Of a stretch of DNA of 64,000 nt, positions 38,207-47,463 are shown one piece after another. Source of the stretch: Serinicoccus chungangensis (GTDB lineage: Bacteria; Actinomycetota; Actinomycetes; Actinomycetales; Dermatophilaceae); NCBI RefSeq assembly GCF_006337125.1, contig NZ_CP040887.1:1860001-1924000 (forward strand). Reading direction: 5' to 3'. Numbering within the stretch: position 1 is the first letter of the stretch; every line of letters starts with the position of its first letter. The translations under genes were made by a program, and so were the position numbers. The notes under the pieces are model-generated. The model did not search any database, was not told where the DNA came from, and worked only from the letters and a program-made list of their open reading frames with translations.

Positions 38207-38821
38207 TCACGGGGTGTCGCCGGCCAGGGCCGCCCCGTCGTCCGCCGGACCGGCGGGCTGCTCGCCCTGGGCGCGCTCGGCGTCGCGCCGCTTCGCCTGC
38301 CGGACCTGGGCCTTCTTGGCGGTGGGACCGAGCACCATGACCATGTTGCGGCCGTCCTGCTTGGGGGCGCTCTCGACGTGACCCAGCTCGATCACGTCCT
38401 CGGCCAGCCGCTGCAGCAGCCGGAAGCCCAGCTCGGGCCGGGACTGCTCGCGGCCGCGGAACATGATGGTCACCTTGACCTTGTCGCCCGCCTTGAGGAA
38501 GCGCACGACATGGCCCTTCTTGGTGCCGTAGTCGTGGTCGTCGATCTTCGGGCGGAGCTTGATCTCCTTGATGACCGTGTTGACCTGGTTCTTGCGTGCT
38601 TCCCTGGCCTTCATGGCGGCTTCGTACTTGTACTTGCCGTAGTCCATGAGCTTGGCGACCGGAGGGCGCGCCATCGGGGCGACCTCGACCAGGTCGAGGT
38701 CGGCCTCGGCCGCCAGCCGCAGCGCGTCCTCGACGCGCACGATGCCGACCTGTTCCCCGTTGGGGCCCACCAACCGCACTTCCGGGACCCGGATGCGGTC
38801 GTTGATGCGAGGCTCGCTGAT
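38207..38821 (-). CDS. infC: translation initiation factor IF-3, probable AUC start
   Basis: 204 aa if it starts at ATC 38821. [26 protein letters not shown] is the N-terminal domain, [12 protein letters not shown] the linker, and the C-terminal domain contains [14 protein letters not shown] and [16 protein letters not shown]; a Pro/Ala/Asp tail of about 25 aa follows. There is no ATG, GTG or TTG near the family start, but AAGGAG sits 7 bases before ATC. infC uses non-standard start codons elsewhere (AUU in E. coli), which lets IF-3 repress its own translation. A GTG at 38938 would add 39 unrelated residues and lacks a Shine-Dalgarno. Confidence 0.93.
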   Translation of the reverse strand: MSEPRINDRIRVPEVRLVGPNGEQVGIVRVEDALRLAAEADLDLVEVAPMARPPVAKLMDYGKYKYEAAMKAREARKNQVNTVIKEIKLRPKIDDHDYGTKKGHVVRFLKAGDKVKVTIMFRGREQSRPELGFRLLQRLAEDVIELGHVESAPKQDGRNMVMVLGPTAKKAQVRQAKRRDAERAQGEQPAGPADDGAALAGDTP

Positions 38822-39061
38822 GTGCCTGCTCCTTCGTCGTCGTGTCGTGACGACCCCGGGCACCAGAAAGGCCTCCTGGCACCGGGTGCGCAAGAGGCCG
38901 ACGGCGACGAGCCGCGCGACGGATCGCGAGGACGTCACACCCGCCCGGTGCGGACACCGTGCGGGACCGGGACCCGGCGACCTGCTGGTCGACGCGGGTG
39001 GAGGCGGGGCCTCTCTTGCACGTCGGGCGCGCGAACGCCCGACTGGTCACCTCCCAGGCTA
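38822..39061 (-). promoter_or_regulatory. infC operon promoter and long leader
   Basis: A -10-like TAGCCT at 39061-39056 would give a leader of about 230 nt. Between 38887 and 38855 the minus strand can fold CCCGGTGCCAG against CTGGTGCCCGGG (11 pairs with G-U pairs and one bulge) ahead of the Shine-Dalgarno. No ORF is supported here. Control by ribosomal protein or translation factor binding is possible but unproven. Confidence 0.45.
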
Positions 39062-39070
39062 GCAGACGCC

Positions 39071-39106
39071 GGCGGCCCGCCCCGAGCGTTGTCGGGACGG
39101 GCCGCC
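39071..39106. terminator. hairpin after the subtilase gene
   Basis: ggcggcccg (39071-39079) pairs with cgggccgcc (39098-39106), continued inside by ccga/tcgg. It lies between the subtilase stop at 39144 and the infC promoter. No T-run. Confidence 0.5.
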
Positions 39107-39143
39107 TGGCGGAAGGGCTGCTGACCTCGCGGTCAGCCCCTGC

Positions 39144-42100
39144 TCAGCACCCGATCTTGCGGAGGGCGAAGTCCTCCGTCACGATCCGGCCCCGCGGCAC
39201 CCGCACGTCGTCGACCGTCGGACGGTACCCGTCCTTGGCGACGATCGTCTGGTACCGGCCGGTGATCACCCAGTAGGCGTACGACCCGTCGCCCTCGGTG
39301 ATGAGGCTGTAGCCCGGGTCGTCACCCTTGGTGGGGGTGAGATCCACGACAGCACCTCCGAGGCCGACCCGTGAGGTGTCGCACTCGATGCCCTCGACGG
39401 TGCCCTGCATCTTGCCCCAGGTGCGCGGAGGGGTCACATGCATCGTCACGTCGATCGGGTCGAAGCGCTGCGGGGTGTCGGTACGGATGCCGATCCCGGC
39501 CGTGTAGGTGCCCGGCTGGGCGACGTCCGCATCGGTGGTGACGGTGACCCGCAGCCGCTCGCCCGGCTCGAGGGTGAACTCCATCGGGTCCACCGTGAGC
39601 CAGTCGACGTCGGCAGCCGCCGCACCGCAGTCGTCGAAGCCGGGCAGCTGCTCGGCGACGTCGACCGGGGTGAAGCCACCGCTGGACCCGCCGACCTTGG
39701 CGATGCCGCAGGCGGCACCTCCGCGGTAGACGGCGGCGCTGCTGGCCGGCATCTCGACCCACGTCCCGCTCGCGCCGTCGAAGGCGAAGCTGGCGTTGGT
39801 CACCGCCCCGCCCTGGACCCCGCCGTTGACCACGAGGTGGCCGTTGGCGGCTGCCGACTGGGCGGCCCAGACGTCGGACGGCGCGTCCGGCAGCTCGGTC
39901 CAGGTGTCGGCGTCCGGGTCGTAGGCGTAGCTGTCCGCGATCCCACCAGCTCCGGGGTTGCCCCCCGTGCAGACGACCTGACCGTCCACCGCGCCGCAGG
40001 AGGCGAAGGCCACCGCGACCGGGTAGTCGGCCAGCTCGGTCCAGCTGTCGGCCGCCACGTCGTAGGCCATGACCGCCGACGTCATCGGTGTGCACGAGCT
40101 CGTCGTGCACCCACCGACGGAGTAGACCGTCCCGTCCATGACGGCGGTGCCTGCAGCGGAGACCGCGGCAGGCGCCTCCGCCCCGGAGGACCAGGAGTCG
40201 GCGGCGGGGTCGTACAGATGGGTGTCCGTGGACACCCCTGCGCCGACCCATCCGCCAGAGACCACGATCTGCCCCTCGGCCGAGCCTGCGGTGACGGCCG
40301 AGGCCGCCTCCGGCAACGGGGCAACGGCGGTCCACGCCATGGCCGCCGGGTCGTAGCGGTTGACGTCCGCGAAGGCCTCGGACCCGGTCGTGCCACCGAG
40401 GGTGTACCACGTGCCGTCGAGGTTGACGACGCGGTTGTCCATGGCCACCCGCGGGTAGTTGCCCAGAGGCGTCCAGGGATCTGCGGCGACCCGCATCGGG
40501 TCCTTCGCTCCCTGGGAACCCATGCCCGACGCGCCTGCGGCCAGGGAGGTGTCGACGTCCAGCCGGACGACCTCACCCCCCTCATCCTCGGTGGCCGCCA
40601 GGCCCATGGTGTCGGTCGAGCCGTCGACCCTGAGGATCTCGAACTCTCCGGCCTGCTCGCTCAGCGTGACCTCCGCCGCGCCCGTACCGGTGTTGTCGAA
40701 GGTGAGGCGGTGCCGTCGTTCCGACCCGAGGGGCTGGTAGACCTCGATGCTGTCGGTGTCCACCGTGACGAAGCCAGAGCCGAGGGTGAAGTCGGCGCGC
40801 ACCGCGTCCGCGCCCAGCACCGTGACGTCCTGCGTCTGCGAGGAGTATCCACGGGCGCTGGCCTCGAAGGGATGCGTGCCCGGGTTGCCGGAGAACAGCC
40901 AGTAGAAGCCGTCGTCGAGGTTGTCGTCGGCCGGCGTCTCCTGCGTGAGCGCAGTCTCCTCCGGCACGTCGAGGTTGGTCACGGTCGCGCCGTTGACCGC
41001 CTCGCCGCTCTCTCCGGCGTAGACGTTGCCCACGACGTAGCCGCCCTCGCCGGTCGGCGAGCAGGCGCGGTTGCCCAGGAAGACGTCGTCCACCTGCCAC
41101 CACCAGTCGTACTCCGCCTGGTAGTAGTGGAAGGCCACCCGCACGTCGTCCTCTCCGGCCGCTTCGGGCAGCGAGACGACCTGCTCGTCAGGCCCGCGGA
41201 CCGACAGGTCCTGGGCGAGGACCGTCGTCCAGGTCTCGCCGCCGTCCGTGCTCATCTCGACGTCGGCCATGTCGTCACCGAGCGCACGCCAGTCCTGCTT
41301 GAACCCGACCACCGGGTTGGACAGCTCGCTCATGTCCACGGAAGGGCTCACCAGGGAGGTGTCCTGGACGCCGCCCGAACCGTAGAAGTCGGAGTCGACG
41401 ATGGCGAAGTTGCCCTCACCACCGGTGAGGTTGCCCTGTGCGCCCGGGTCGTCGAAGGCCCAGACCTCACCGGATCCGGCGTGGTCCACGACCTCCCATC
41501 CCTCGGGCAGGGCGGTGGCGTCGAAGCCCTCCGTCACGCCGTCGACGACGTAGGCGTAACCGGGCGCCGTGCAGGTGTCCGCGTCGACGGGCACCGAGAC
41601 GTCCAGCGGCTCGCCGCCCGAGCTCGCCTCCACCGTGGAGGTGAGGTAACCGGGGTACTGGACCTGGACGGTGAGCTCGAAGGTCTCGCCCTCCGGCAGG
41701 TCGAGGGAGAACTCGCCGGTCTCGGGGTCGGTGTAGGTCGCCACCGGCGTGCCCTCGGCCGCGACCCGGGCATACAGCGGGAAGCCGTAGCCGGACCCGT
41801 CCGTGACCGTCCCAGTGACGACGCCGCTCGGCACCGGCTCGAGCGCGGCGTCGACGGTCGTCGTGCCGCCCGCGGTGACGGTGGCGTTCGCCGTCTCGGT
41901 GGCGTAGCCGAACCTGCTCATCGTCAGGTCGTAGTCACCCGCGGACAGCGTCGCCGAGTAGTCGCCCGCCTCATCGGTGAGCAGGCTGCGCTCGATGGGG
42001 CCCTCGACGAGCACCGAGGCGTCGGCGAGCGGGTCGCCGCTGCTGGCGTCGGTCACCGTGCCCTCCAGCGTCCCCGCGTCACCGATCGGCGCCGAGGTCA

Positions 42101-43517
42101 CCAGCTCCAGGGCATCCAGACGGCCCTCACCGAAGACGTTGTTGTCCTCGGCGGTGCCGCCGCACTGGAGGTCCTCGGTGTTCACCGCCGAACCGTTGAG
42201 CAGGTCGCGCGTGCCGGCGACGTCCCCGACCAGGGCCGGCGCACCGGACCAGGCGAGAGCCACGGCCCCGGCGACGTGCGGGCTCGCCATCGAGGTGCCG
42301 CTGTAGACGGCGTACCCGTTGCCGGGGACCGAGGAGCGCACCGCGCTGCCAGGAGCCGAGATGTTGGGCTTGATCTCGCCGTCCTGGCCCGTCCCACGAC
42401 CCGAGGTGCCCGAGATTGTGTGGCTGCTGTTGTAGTTGCCGACGCTGTATGCCACGATCCGGCTGCCCGGCGACCCCGAGCTCTCGCACGAGGGGCCGGA
42501 GTTGCCGTTGGCGAAGACGCCGAACTGCCCGCTGGCCGCCCACGCCTCGATGATGTCCTCCATGAACGGCGCGTTCGAGGGCGCCGTCGTGCCCCAGCTG
42601 TTGTTGATGATGTGGGGGCGCTTGGTCACGTCGGGGTTGTTGCCCTCGAGGTCGGTCGGCTCCAGCATCCACTCGCCCGAGGCGATGAGCGCCGCGTCGC
42701 TGGGGCAGCAGCCGTTGGCGGCGATCCAGGTCGCCCCGGGTGCCACGCCGACCTGGTTGTCGCCGCCGTCGTCCCCGACCATGGTGCCGGTGACGTGGGT
42801 GCCGTGCCCGTTGAGGTCCGCCGGCGCGTCCGGCGAGGTGCCGGCGGCGTCGAACCAGTTGTAGTCGTGGTCGAAGGTGCCGTCGCCGTTGTTGCCGCGG
42901 TAGGAGTTCACCAGGGCCGGGTGGTCGTACTGCGCACCCGAGTCGATGGTGGCGACGACGACGCCCTCGCCCCGGATGCCGAGGTCGTTCCACACCTCGG
43001 GAGCGTTGACGTCGTCGACCCCCCACTCGACGGCGGCCGGCGCCATCTGCGGCTCCTCCACCTTGAGGGGCGGCAGCTCGATCTCCATCGGGGCGTAGAT
43101 GCCCTCGACGCCCTGCTCGGACGCCATCGACGTCACGAGGTCGAGGTCGGCGGCGTCGACCCGGATCGAGTTGGTCGCCCAGAAGCTGCGGTACTCCACC
43201 CCCGCCTCGTCCAGCTCCTGCCGCAGGTCGGCCTGGCTGTCGGCCGCGGATGCCTGCAACGCATCCGCGACCGCCTGGCCTCGCTTGTCCCAGTCGGTGA
43301 TCGAGGCGAACTGCTGCAGGTCGGGCCGGTCGGCGAAGCGGACCCACACGTCCGAGCGCCCCTGGCTCTCCAGCGCGGTGTCGACCGCTGCCTCGATCTT
43401 CTCCTCCGGGCCGGCCGACAGCGGCTCGGCGGACGCCGGGAGCGTGGCCGCGCCCGGGACGAGCAGGGCGCCGGTGGCCAGGGTGGCCCACCAGCGCCGT
43501 CGGGATTCTGCATGCAT
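39144..43517 (-). CDS. large secreted S8 (subtilisin-like) peptidase with kelch repeats
   Basis: 1457 aa. Signal peptide (WWATLATGALLVPGAATLPASA, cleavage near residue 30), an inhibitor-like propeptide to about 170, then a subtilase domain with the triad Asp in ATIDSGAQYDHP (~194), His in NGHGTHVTG (~240) and Ser in SGTSMASPH (~409), plus the oxyanion Asn in FANGNSG. Next come two carboxypeptidase-regulatory-like modules (about 475-650), a MAM/choice-of-anchor-like beta sandwich (about 685-820), another regulatory-like module, five kelch repeats (about 1030-1255) and a final CnaB-like module ending in Cys. No LPXTG or membrane anchor, so probably released. Resembles bacillopeptidase F-type enzymes. 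Divergent from fur-kat. Confidence 0.93.
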   Translation of the reverse strand: MHAESRRRWWATLATGALLVPGAATLPASAEPLSAGPEEKIEAAVDTALESQGRSDVWVRFADRPDLQQFASITDWDKRGQAVADALQASAADSQADLRQELDEAGVEYRSFWATNSIRVDAADLDLVTSMASEQGVEGIYAPMEIELPPLKVEEPQMAPAAVEWGVDDVNAPEVWNDLGIRGEGVVVATIDSGAQYDHPALVNSYRGNNGDGTFDHDYNWFDAAGTSPDAPADLNGHGTHVTGTMVGDDGGDNQVGVAPGATWIAANGCCPSDAALIASGEWMLEPTDLEGNNPDVTKRPHIINNSWGTTAPSNAPFMEDIIEAWAASGQFGVFANGNSGPSCESSGSPGSRIVAYSVGNYNSSHTISGTSGRGTGQDGEIKPNISAPGSAVRSSVPGNGYAVYSGTSMASPHVAGAVALAWSGAPALVGDVAGTRDLLNGSAVNTEDLQCGGTAEDNNVFGEGRLDALELVTSAPIGDAGTLEGTVTDASSGDPLADASVLVEGPIERSLLTDEAGDYSATLSAGDYDLTMSRFGYATETANATVTAGGTTTVDAALEPVPSGVVTGTVTDGSGYGFPLYARVAAEGTPVATYTDPETGEFSLDLPEGETFELTVQVQYPGYLTSTVEASSGGEPLDVSVPVDADTCTAPGYAYVVDGVTEGFDATALPEGWEVVDHAGSGEVWAFDDPGAQGNLTGGEGNFAIVDSDFYGSGGVQDTSLVSPSVDMSELSNPVVGFKQDWRALGDDMADVEMSTDGGETWTTVLAQDLSVRGPDEQVVSLPEAAGEDDVRVAFHYYQAEYDWWWQVDDVFLGNRACSPTGEGGYVVGNVYAGESGEAVNGATVTNLDVPEETALTQETPADDNLDDGFYWLFSGNPGTHPFEASARGYSSQTQDVTVLGADAVRADFTLGSGFVTVDTDSIEVYQPLGSERRHRLTFDNTGTGAAEVTLSEQAGEFEILRVDGSTDTMGLAATEDEGGEVVRLDVDTSLAAGASGMGSQGAKDPMRVAADPWTPLGNYPRVAMDNRVVNLDGTWYTLGGTTGSEAFADVNRYDPAAMAWTAVAPLPEAASAVTAGSAEGQIVVSGGWVGAGVSTDTHLYDPAADSWSSGAEAPAAVSAAGTAVMDGTVYSVGGCTTSSCTPMTSAVMAYDVAADSWTELADYPVAVAFASCGAVDGQVVCTGGNPGAGGIADSYAYDPDADTWTELPDAPSDVWAAQSAAANGHLVVNGGVQGGAVTNASFAFDGASGTWVEMPASSAAVYRGGAACGIAKVGGSSGGFTPVDVAEQLPGFDDCGAAAADVDWLTVDPMEFTLEPGERLRVTVTTDADVAQPGTYTAGIGIRTDTPQRFDPIDVTMHVTPPRTWGKMQGTVEGIECDTSRVGLGGAVVDLTPTKGDDPGYSLITEGDGSYAYWVITGRYQTIVAKDGYRPTVDDVRVPRGRIVTEDFALRKIGC

Positions 43518-43767
43518 CTACGTGCCCTACTTCCTTGAGCGGTACGTCGTCGACGCGGCAGGTCTGCCGCCGTCGTCCAGCAGTCCAGTCAGGGCCGCGC
43601 TCCGCGGCCTACCACCCTTCCCCACATCCACCCTCGGCGGCGGAGGAGGAACTCCCCCGGCTCCCCCTCGACACTAGGGAGGCCGTTTCGCGTGAGGCAA
43701 CGAAGTTGACCATGTCCATACCGAACCTTTGCGCCCCGCTGACCGGGGACGGCGCGGACGTCCACCC

Positions 43768-43786
43768 AACTTGAGTCGTTCAAGTT
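43768..43786. promoter_or_regulatory. palindromic operator candidate upstream of the Fur-family gene
   Basis: aacttga-gtcgt-tcaagtt is a perfect 7-bp inverted repeat with a 5-base centre, A/T-rich in a GC-rich region, 20 bases before the regulator start. It is a plausible binding site for the regulator, as in FurA/CatR-type autoregulation. The rest of 43518-43805 shows no gene. Confidence 0.65.
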
Positions 43787-43805
43787 TTCGTGATCGGGTG
43801 GGGGT

Positions 43806-44285
43806 ATGCCGACCACGCCCCCCTCCGCCGACGTCCTCCGGGACGCCGGTCTGCGGGTGACGACGCCCCGGCTGGCGGTCCTGGGCACGCTGCAGCGGCA
43901 CGCGCACCTGGAGGCGGCGGACGTGGTGCGGCTCACCCGGGCGCAGCACCGCGGCGTCTCCGTCCAGGGGGTCTACGACGTGCTGCGCGTCCTCACCTCC
44001 GCCCGCCTGGTCCGCCGGATCCAGCCGGCGCACGCCGTCGCGCGCTACGAGCTGGACCTGGGGGACAACCACCACCACGTCGTGTGCCGCACCTGCGACG
44101 TGCTCGTCGACGTGCCCTGCGGCGTCGGCGCGGCTCCCTGCCTCGACCCGGCGGGCGCGAGCGCCCTCGGGTTCGAGGTCGACCAGGCCGAGGTCATCTA
44201 CTGGGGCGTGTGCCCCGGGTGCCGCGACCGCGCCACCAGCCAGACCACCGATGTCCCATCCACCCATCCCAAGGAGCAGGTATGA
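43806..44285 (+). CDS. Fur-family transcriptional regulator (peroxide/iron type)
   Basis: 159 aa. N-terminal winged helix ([55 protein letters not shown]), then the dimerisation domain with metal-ligand motif [18 protein letters not shown] and a final CPGCRD. Cys-x2-Cys pairs fit the structural zinc site. The catalase gene overlaps its stop by ATGA, so it is most likely a FurA/CatR/PerR-like repressor of the catalase. Confidence 0.92.
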   Translation: MPTTPPSADVLRDAGLRVTTPRLAVLGTLQRHAHLEAADVVRLTRAQHRGVSVQGVYDVLRVLTSARLVRRIQPAHAVARYELDLGDNHHHVVCRTCDVLVDVPCGVGAAPCLDPAGASALGFEVDQAEVIYWGVCPGCRDRATSQTTDVPSTHPKEQV

Positions 44286-45850
44286 CCTACCCCGGATATG
44301 TCAACGCCGAGCACTCCGGCCAGGGCCCCGAGCCCACCGGCGGCACGACGTCCAACGGCGCCCCGCACGACTCCGACCGCAACAGCCTCTCGGTCGGGCC
44401 CGACGGGCCGCTCATGCTGCACGACGTCAGCCTCGTCGAGGCGCTGGCGCACTTCGACCGCGAGAAGGTCCCGGAGCGGCTGCCGCACGCCAAGGGCTCC
44501 GGCGCCTTCGGCACGTTCGAGACCACGGAGGACGTCTCCGCCTACACCAAGGCCGGCATCTTCCAGCAGGGCGCCAGCAGCGAGGTGATCTCCCGGTTCT
44601 CCACCGTCGCCGGTGAGCAGGGCTCGCCCGACACCTGGCGCGACGTGCGCGGCTTCTCGGTGCGGCTCTACACCGACGAGGGCAACCTGGACATCGTCGG
44701 CAACAACACCCCCGTCTTCTTCGTCCGCGACCCGCTGAAGTTCCCGAACTTCATCCGGTCCCAGCGCCGCACCCCGGACAGCGGGCTGCGCGACCCCAAC
44801 ATGCAGTGGGACTTCTGGACCGCCAACCCCGAGTCCTCGCACCAGGTGAGCTACGTCATGGGCGACCGTGGGCTGCCGCGGACGTGGCGCGAGATGAACG
44901 GCTACTCCTCGCACACCTACATGTGGGTCAACGAGCAGGGTGAGCGCTTCTGGGTGAAGTACCACTGGCACAGCGACCAGGGTGTCCACAACATCAGCAA
45001 CGAGGAGGCGGACCGGCTCGCCGGCTCCGACGCCGACTACCACCGGCGCGACCTCTTCGAGGCGATCGACCGCGGCGACCACCCCAGCTGGACCCTCTTC
45101 GTGCAGGTCATGCCCTACGACGAGGCGAAGACGTACCGCTACAACCCGTTCGACCTGACCAAGGTGTGGCCGCACGCGGACTACCCGCTTGTCAAGGTGG
45201 GCCGGATGACGCTGAACCGCAACCCGGAGAACTGGTTCGCCCAGATCGAGCAGGTGGCGTTCTCGCCGTCCAACCAGGTGGTCGGTACGGGCGTCTCCCC
45301 CGACAAGATGCTGCTCGCCCGGGTGTTCTCCTACCCGGACGCCCAGCGGCACCGCATCGGCGCCAACTTCACCCACCTGCCGGTGAACCAGCCCAAGGTG
45401 CAGGTCAACGCCTACCAGTTCGACGGGCCGATGGCCTACCTGCACTCGGGGAGCCAGCCCACCTACGTCACGAACTCCTACGGGCGCCCGTGGTCGGACC
45501 GGACCGGCCCGGTGGAGAACGGCTGGGAGGCCGACGGCGAGCTGGTCCGCCAGGCCTACGACCTGCGCCAGGACGACAGCGACACCGGGCAGGCCGCGCT
45601 GCTCGTGGGCGAGGTCTACGACGACGCCCAGCGCGAGCGGCTCGCCCAGACGGTCGGCGGCATGATGGGCGCCTGCGACCCGATGATCCGCGAGCGGGTC
45701 TACGAGTACTGGCGGAACATCCACCAGGGCGTGGGTGAGCGGATCGAGCAGATCGCCACCGAGGCCGAGGTCAGGGAGAGCGACGGCGGCACGCCGCAGG
45801 TCGAGTCCCTGGGCGAGTCCCGGGAGGACCTGGTCGGCAGCCACCGCTGA
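44282..45850 (+). CDS. katA: monofunctional haem catalase
   Basis: 522 aa, breaks down hydrogen peroxide. Distal His in [36 protein letters not shown], distal Asn in [15 protein letters not shown], and the proximal haem Tyr in [14 protein letters not shown] with THLPVN. The N-terminal 40 residues are Gly/Ser-rich. The start [10 protein letters not shown] overlaps the regulator stop and has AAGGAGCAGGT upstream. A strong hairpin follows the gene. Size fits small-subunit catalases with a short C-terminal tail. Confidence 0.97.
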   Translation: MTYPGYVNAEHSGQGPEPTGGTTSNGAPHDSDRNSLSVGPDGPLMLHDVSLVEALAHFDREKVPERLPHAKGSGAFGTFETTEDVSAYTKAGIFQQGASSEVISRFSTVAGEQGSPDTWRDVRGFSVRLYTDEGNLDIVGNNTPVFFVRDPLKFPNFIRSQRRTPDSGLRDPNMQWDFWTANPESSHQVSYVMGDRGLPRTWREMNGYSSHTYMWVNEQGERFWVKYHWHSDQGVHNISNEEADRLAGSDADYHRRDLFEAIDRGDHPSWTLFVQVMPYDEAKTYRYNPFDLTKVWPHADYPLVKVGRMTLNRNPENWFAQIEQVAFSPSNQVVGTGVSPDKMLLARVFSYPDAQRHRIGANFTHLPVNQPKVQVNAYQFDGPMAYLHSGSQPTYVTNSYGRPWSDRTGPVENGWEADGELVRQAYDLRQDDSDTGQAALLVGEVYDDAQRERLAQTVGGMMGACDPMIRERVYEYWRNIHQGVGERIEQIATEAEVRESDGGTPQVESLGESREDLVGSHR

Positions 45851-45902
45851 GGCCGGGCCACCGCTCGGGCAGGCGTCCTCGGACACCGCCGGGCGACCCG
45901 GA

Positions 45903-45952
45903 CGCGGGAGCGCCCCACCGCCGCTGCACGCGGCCGGTGGGGCGCTCCCGCG
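45903..45952 (+). terminator. terminator of the fur-kat operon
   Basis: Perfect 18-bp stem: 45903-45920 with 45935-45952, 14-base loop. It lies between convergent genes and may act in both directions. No T-run. Confidence 0.75.
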
Positions 45953-46000
45953 TGATGGGGGCGCGCCGTCGCGGGAGAGGGCGGCCGGCGGCCGTGCGTC

Positions 46001-46759
46001 TCAGGCCGTGCCCAGCCGGAAGGCCACCGCGTCGATGCGCTCCCGTGCCCCGGTGTCCAGCGCGATCCCCCTGCTGATCCGACCCACGACGCCCTCCAGC
46101 TCCGCACGGGTGAGACCCGGCCGCAGGGAGAGCGCCACGACCAGCTCACCTGCCTCTCCCCCGAGGTCGTGGCCACCCACGGCCTCCTCCCGCGCCACCA
46201 CCTCCGCCACGGCCGCCACGACGTGCTCGTCGCGGTGGGCCGGTGCCCAGCCCCTCCCGGCGGCGAGCGCGCGCACCATGCTCCCGGACAGCGTCCAGGC
46301 GGCCGGTCCGGGGCTGGGCGGGAGGTCCAGGGTGACCACCTCGCAGCCCTCCTGCAGCGCGGCCCGGGCCGCCCGCTGCGCCGTCACCGGCACGGGACGG
46401 GCCGCGGGGTCCCACGCGGCGAGCGCGTGCGTGCTCGTGAAGGCCGGCAGCGCACGCTGCCCGTCCGGGGCGACCAGGGTGACCGAGGCCATGTCGCTGC
46501 GCGCGTCCACCGGTGTGCCGGAGCTGTCGTCGACCTCCGCGGCCACCGCGACGATCGGCACGACCAGCCTCGCCCGCGCGACCGCGTCGACGACGTCCGC
46601 CGGGTCACGGTCCTCGGCACCGAGCAACCCGGCCAGGACCGCGTCGGCCTCACCGGTGTCGCCGTCGAAGCCGGTGCCGGTCAGGGTGCGACCTGCCCAG
46701 GGCACGCCACCGGTGTCGGCGCCGTCCTGCGGGCGGTGCTGCGAGAAGCGGTCGGTCAC
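46001..46759 (-). CDS. SseB-domain protein
   Basis: 252 aa. The N-terminal two-thirds (ARARLVVPIVAVAAEVDD, VTLVAPDGQRALPAFTSTHALAAWDP, ALQEGCEVVTLDLPPSPG) match the SseB N-terminal domain found in many actinobacteria; the C-terminal third (ELVVALSLRPGLTRAELEGVVGRI) is an SseB-like tail. The function is not established. GTG start overlaps the hisA stop. Confidence 0.85.
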   Translation of the reverse strand: MTDRFSQHRPQDGADTGGVPWAGRTLTGTGFDGDTGEADAVLAGLLGAEDRDPADVVDAVARARLVVPIVAVAAEVDDSSGTPVDARSDMASVTLVAPDGQRALPAFTSTHALAAWDPAARPVPVTAQRAARAALQEGCEVVTLDLPPSPGPAAWTLSGSMVRALAAGRGWAPAHRDEHVVAAVAEVVAREEAVGGHDLGGEAGELVVALSLRPGLTRAELEGVVGRISRGIALDTGARERIDAVAFRLGTA

Positions 46760-47463
46760 CGGTATACCTCCAGGGCCTGGCCCAGCGTGAACGCCCCCTC
46801 GTGCAGCGCCGCACCCAGCACCACCTCGTCCACGTCGGGGCAGTCGCGCAGGGCCTGCAGGTCGGCCAGCGCGGCGACTCCGCCGGAGGCGGTCACCGCC
46901 GAGCCGACGAGCCCGGCGACCGAGCTGAAGAGAGCCACGTCGGCCCCCGTCCGCCGGCCGTCCCGGGACGCGTCCGCCACCAGCACCCGTGCTCTGCCGT
47001 CCCGCAGCACCGGGTGCCGCGCCACGACCTCGGCGACGGGACCCAGCCGCAGCGACGTGCCCCGGGCGACGACCTCGCCGTCGCGGACGTCCACCGCGAC
47101 GACCAGCCGCCCTCCCAGGAGCTGCGCGGCCTCCTCGACGAGGTCCGGGTCGGCCAGGGCCGAGCTGGCGAGGACCACGCGGAAGGCCCCGGTGCCCGCC
47201 GCCCAGGTGAGGTCCTCCGACCCGGCGATGCCGCCGGAGAGCTGGACCGGGACCGGCAGCTGCTCGACCAGGCGCTCCATGAGGCCGGGGTCCCCGCCCC
47301 GACCGAAGGCGCGGTCGAGGTCCACGAGGTGGAGGAGCCCGGCACCGTCCTGCACGAGCGACCGGGCGACGTCCAGCGGTCGCGCCCCGGCGTCACCGGG
47401 GACCTGGGCCGCCCGACCGGCCGCGACGTCCACCGCGGGCAGGAGGGTCAGCTCGCTCGTCAC
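46756..47463 (-). CDS. ProFAR isomerase, HisA/PriA type
   Basis: 235 aa (beta/alpha)8 barrel. The first catalytic Asp is in LPAVDVAAGRAAQV and the second in VLVADASRDGRRTGAD; SGGIAGSEDLTW and TASGGVAALADLQAL carry the phosphate-binding Gly residues. In most actinobacteria this enzyme (PriA) works for both histidine (HisA) and tryptophan (TrpF); whether that holds here depends on whether trpF is present elsewhere. GTG start, 4-base overlap with the upstream unknown gene. hisH and hisF are not in view. Confidence 0.92.
   Translation of the reverse strand: MTSELTLLPAVDVAAGRAAQVPGDAGARPLDVARSLVQDGAGLLHLVDLDRAFGRGGDPGLMERLVEQLPVPVQLSGGIAGSEDLTWAAGTGAFRVVLASSALADPDLVEEAAQLLGGRLVVAVDVRDGEVVARGTSLRLGPVAEVVARHPVLRDGRARVLVADASRDGRRTGADVALFSSVAGLVGSAVTASGGVAALADLQALRDCPDVDEVVLGAALHEGAFTLGQALEVYR

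Noticed and set aside
38819..38938. infC starting at GTG 38938
   Set aside because: It would add 39 residues unlike IF-3, has no Shine-Dalgarno, and overlaps the hairpin leader.
39438..43538. 1366-codon plus-strand frame opposite the subtilase
   Set aside because: Mirror frame of a long GC-rich gene; composition is Arg/Gly/His/Val without hydrophobic core patterns, and the minus strand encodes a clear signal peptide and catalytic triad.
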